A stretch of DNA of 14,625 nt, from assembly GCA_945901195.1 (NCBI GenBank), contig CAMDKB010000051.1, positions 1 to 14,625 on the forward strand. Direction: 5' to 3'. Below the pieces are notes generated by a model. It worked only from the letters and a program-made list of their open reading frames with translations, was not told the origin of the DNA and ran no database searches. Of this stretch, positions 13,940-14,625 are shown in pieces. The DNA is from Rhizobium sp. Q54 (GTDB lineage: Bacteria > Pseudomonadota > Alphaproteobacteria > Rhizobiales > Beijerinckiaceae). The position numbers and the translations under genes were made by a program. The first letter of the stretch is position 1. Each line of letters opens with the position of its first letter.

Positions 13940-14401
13940 ATGCTCGAAGTCGATAAACCAACCCAATTGCTGGCCTATGTGGGTAAGGAGATTGGTGTAG
14001 GCGACTGGCTGACAGTGGATCAGAAGACAATCGATACCTTTGCAGACGCCACCGGCGATCATCAATGGATTCATGTCGACGTGGAACGCGCCCGAACTGA
14101 AGTCCCCGGCGGGCGCACGATTGCCCACGGCTACCTGACCCTGTCCCTCGTGCCGCAGCTTGGGCGCTCCGTGCTGTCCATTCGCAACCGCGCCCGCGCG
14201 ATCAATTACGGCTCCAACCGGATCAGGTTCATCGCCCCGGTTCATGCGGGCGACCGCGTCCGCCTGCGCCAGACCCTCAAGAACGCCGAGCCCATTGAAG
14301 GCGGCGTGCGGCTCACATGGAATTCGACGGTCGAAGTCGAAACCGACGGCAAGATCAAGGCTGCCCTGGTCGCCGAGACAATCGTTTTAGGGTTCGATTG
14401 A
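13940..14401 (+). CDS. MaoC/NodN-like hydratase (hotdog fold)
   Basis: This is a 153-residue single hotdog-domain protein. The hydratase-2 motif is present as 'FADATGDHQWIHVDVERA' (34-51), with the catalytic pair D40 and H45. It is followed by 'TIAHGYLTLSL' (60-70), typical of the NodN/Rv0130 group of (R)-specific enoyl-CoA hydratases. It likely adds water to a 2-enoyl-CoA in the cytoplasm. The start has an AGGGGGA at 13929-13934. It is transcribed away from the MFS gene and may serve the lower part of the same pathway, but many members are housekeeping or secondary-metabolism enzymes. Confidence 0.88.
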   Translation: MLEVDKPTQLLAYVGKEIGVGDWLTVDQKTIDTFADATGDHQWIHVDVERARTEVPGGRTIAHGYLTLSLVPQLGRSVLSIRNRARAINYGSNRIRFIAPVHAGDRVRLRQTLKNAEPIEGGVRLTWNSTVEVETDGKIKAALVAETIVLGFD

Positions 14402-14476
14402 TATGAACTTTGGCCGCGGGAGCGGGCGGTCACGTTTCTCGCCGCCGGTCTTTGTGTTTTCCATAAGGCCCCCTGA

Positions 14477-14502
14477 CAGGGGAATCGGGTGAATAAAAAT
14501 TC
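14477..14502. mobile_element. Possible insertion-sequence end next to the transposase stop
   Basis: CAGGGGAATC starts at 14477, 26 bases from the transposase stop. As I recall, CAGGG-type termini are common in the ISAs1 family, so this could be the element's terminal inverted repeat. The other end lies outside the window, so neither the repeat nor a target duplication can be confirmed. Confidence 0.3.
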
Positions 14503-14625
14503 TCACGCGGCAACGAGGCTGGCGAGGTAGTCGTCGTCCCATCCGGCGGCCTTGCGGCGCAGACGGATGGAACTCTTTCCCGGAGCCACGCGCAGTAGAT
14601 TGCAGGCGACGCGCCGGCAGGTCGA
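14503..14625 (-). CDS. Transposase C-terminal fragment, probably ISAs1-like (runs off the right edge)
   Basis: The frame is open from the window edge to a TGA at 14505-14503, giving the last 40 residues. They read 'RRVACNLLRVAPGKSSIRLR' followed by 'RKAAGWDDDYLASLVAA'. The pattern 'RRxAxNLLR...SIR.KxxxAGWDxxYL..L' matches the C-terminal end I associate with DDE transposases of the ISAs1 family. The catalytic residues lie beyond the window, so it cannot be said whether the gene is intact. It faces the hydratase gene and shows that the catabolic region borders a mobile element. Confidence 0.6.
   Translation of the reverse strand, partial: STCRRVACNLLRVAPGKSSIRLRRKAAGWDDDYLASLVAA

Noticed and set aside
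14424..14460. Possible terminator after the hydratase gene
   Set aside because: GGCGG (14425-14429) can pair with CCGCC (14442-14446) and a T-rich stretch follows, but the stem is only 5 bp with a 12-base loop, too weak to call.

Overview
The window looks like an accessory catabolic region of an alphaproteobacterium, probably of the Rhizobiales/Hyphomicrobiales. The evidence is the moderately GC-rich coding style, the tight ATGA-coupled ABC-transporter operon, and an intergenic palindromic repeat that resembles the RIME elements of rhizobia. No rRNA, tRNA, CRISPR array or recognisable defence system is visible.

Layout. The left part (1-5526) reads rightward. It holds the 3' end of a hydantoinase/oxoprolinase A subunit (hyuA), a complete B subunit (hyuB), a dienelactone-hydrolase-family protein, an apparently exported SAM-dependent methyltransferase, a 386-bp intergenic block full of palindromes, and a Rieske non-haem iron oxygenase alpha subunit. 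The middle and right part (5567-13837) reads leftward. In order of transcription it holds an MFS transporter, a solute-binding-type protein without a signal peptide, a branched-chain-amino-acid-type (LIV) ABC transporter with its own periplasmic binding protein (livK-H-M-G-F order), and a GMC-family FAD alcohol dehydrogenase as the last gene. A MaoC/NodN-type hydratase (13940-14401) is divergent from the MFS gene. The right edge carries the C-terminal 40 codons of a transposase on the minus strand, so an insertion sequence lies just beyond.

How the genes may fit together (inference). The LIV transporter and the MFS protein would move an organic acid or amide-like substrate across the inner membrane. 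The Rieske oxygenase, GMC dehydrogenase, HyuAB (ATP-dependent hydrolase or carboxylase), the dienelactone-hydrolase-like enzyme and the MaoC hydratase form a plausible set for oxidising and opening a ring or lactam/imide substrate. The substrate cannot be read from the sequence. No Rieske reductase and no local transcriptional regulator are present. The most unusual items are the structured intergenic block at 3959-4344, the signal-less binding protein translationally coupled to the MFS gene, and the signal-peptide-bearing methyltransferase. None of these proves a new system.
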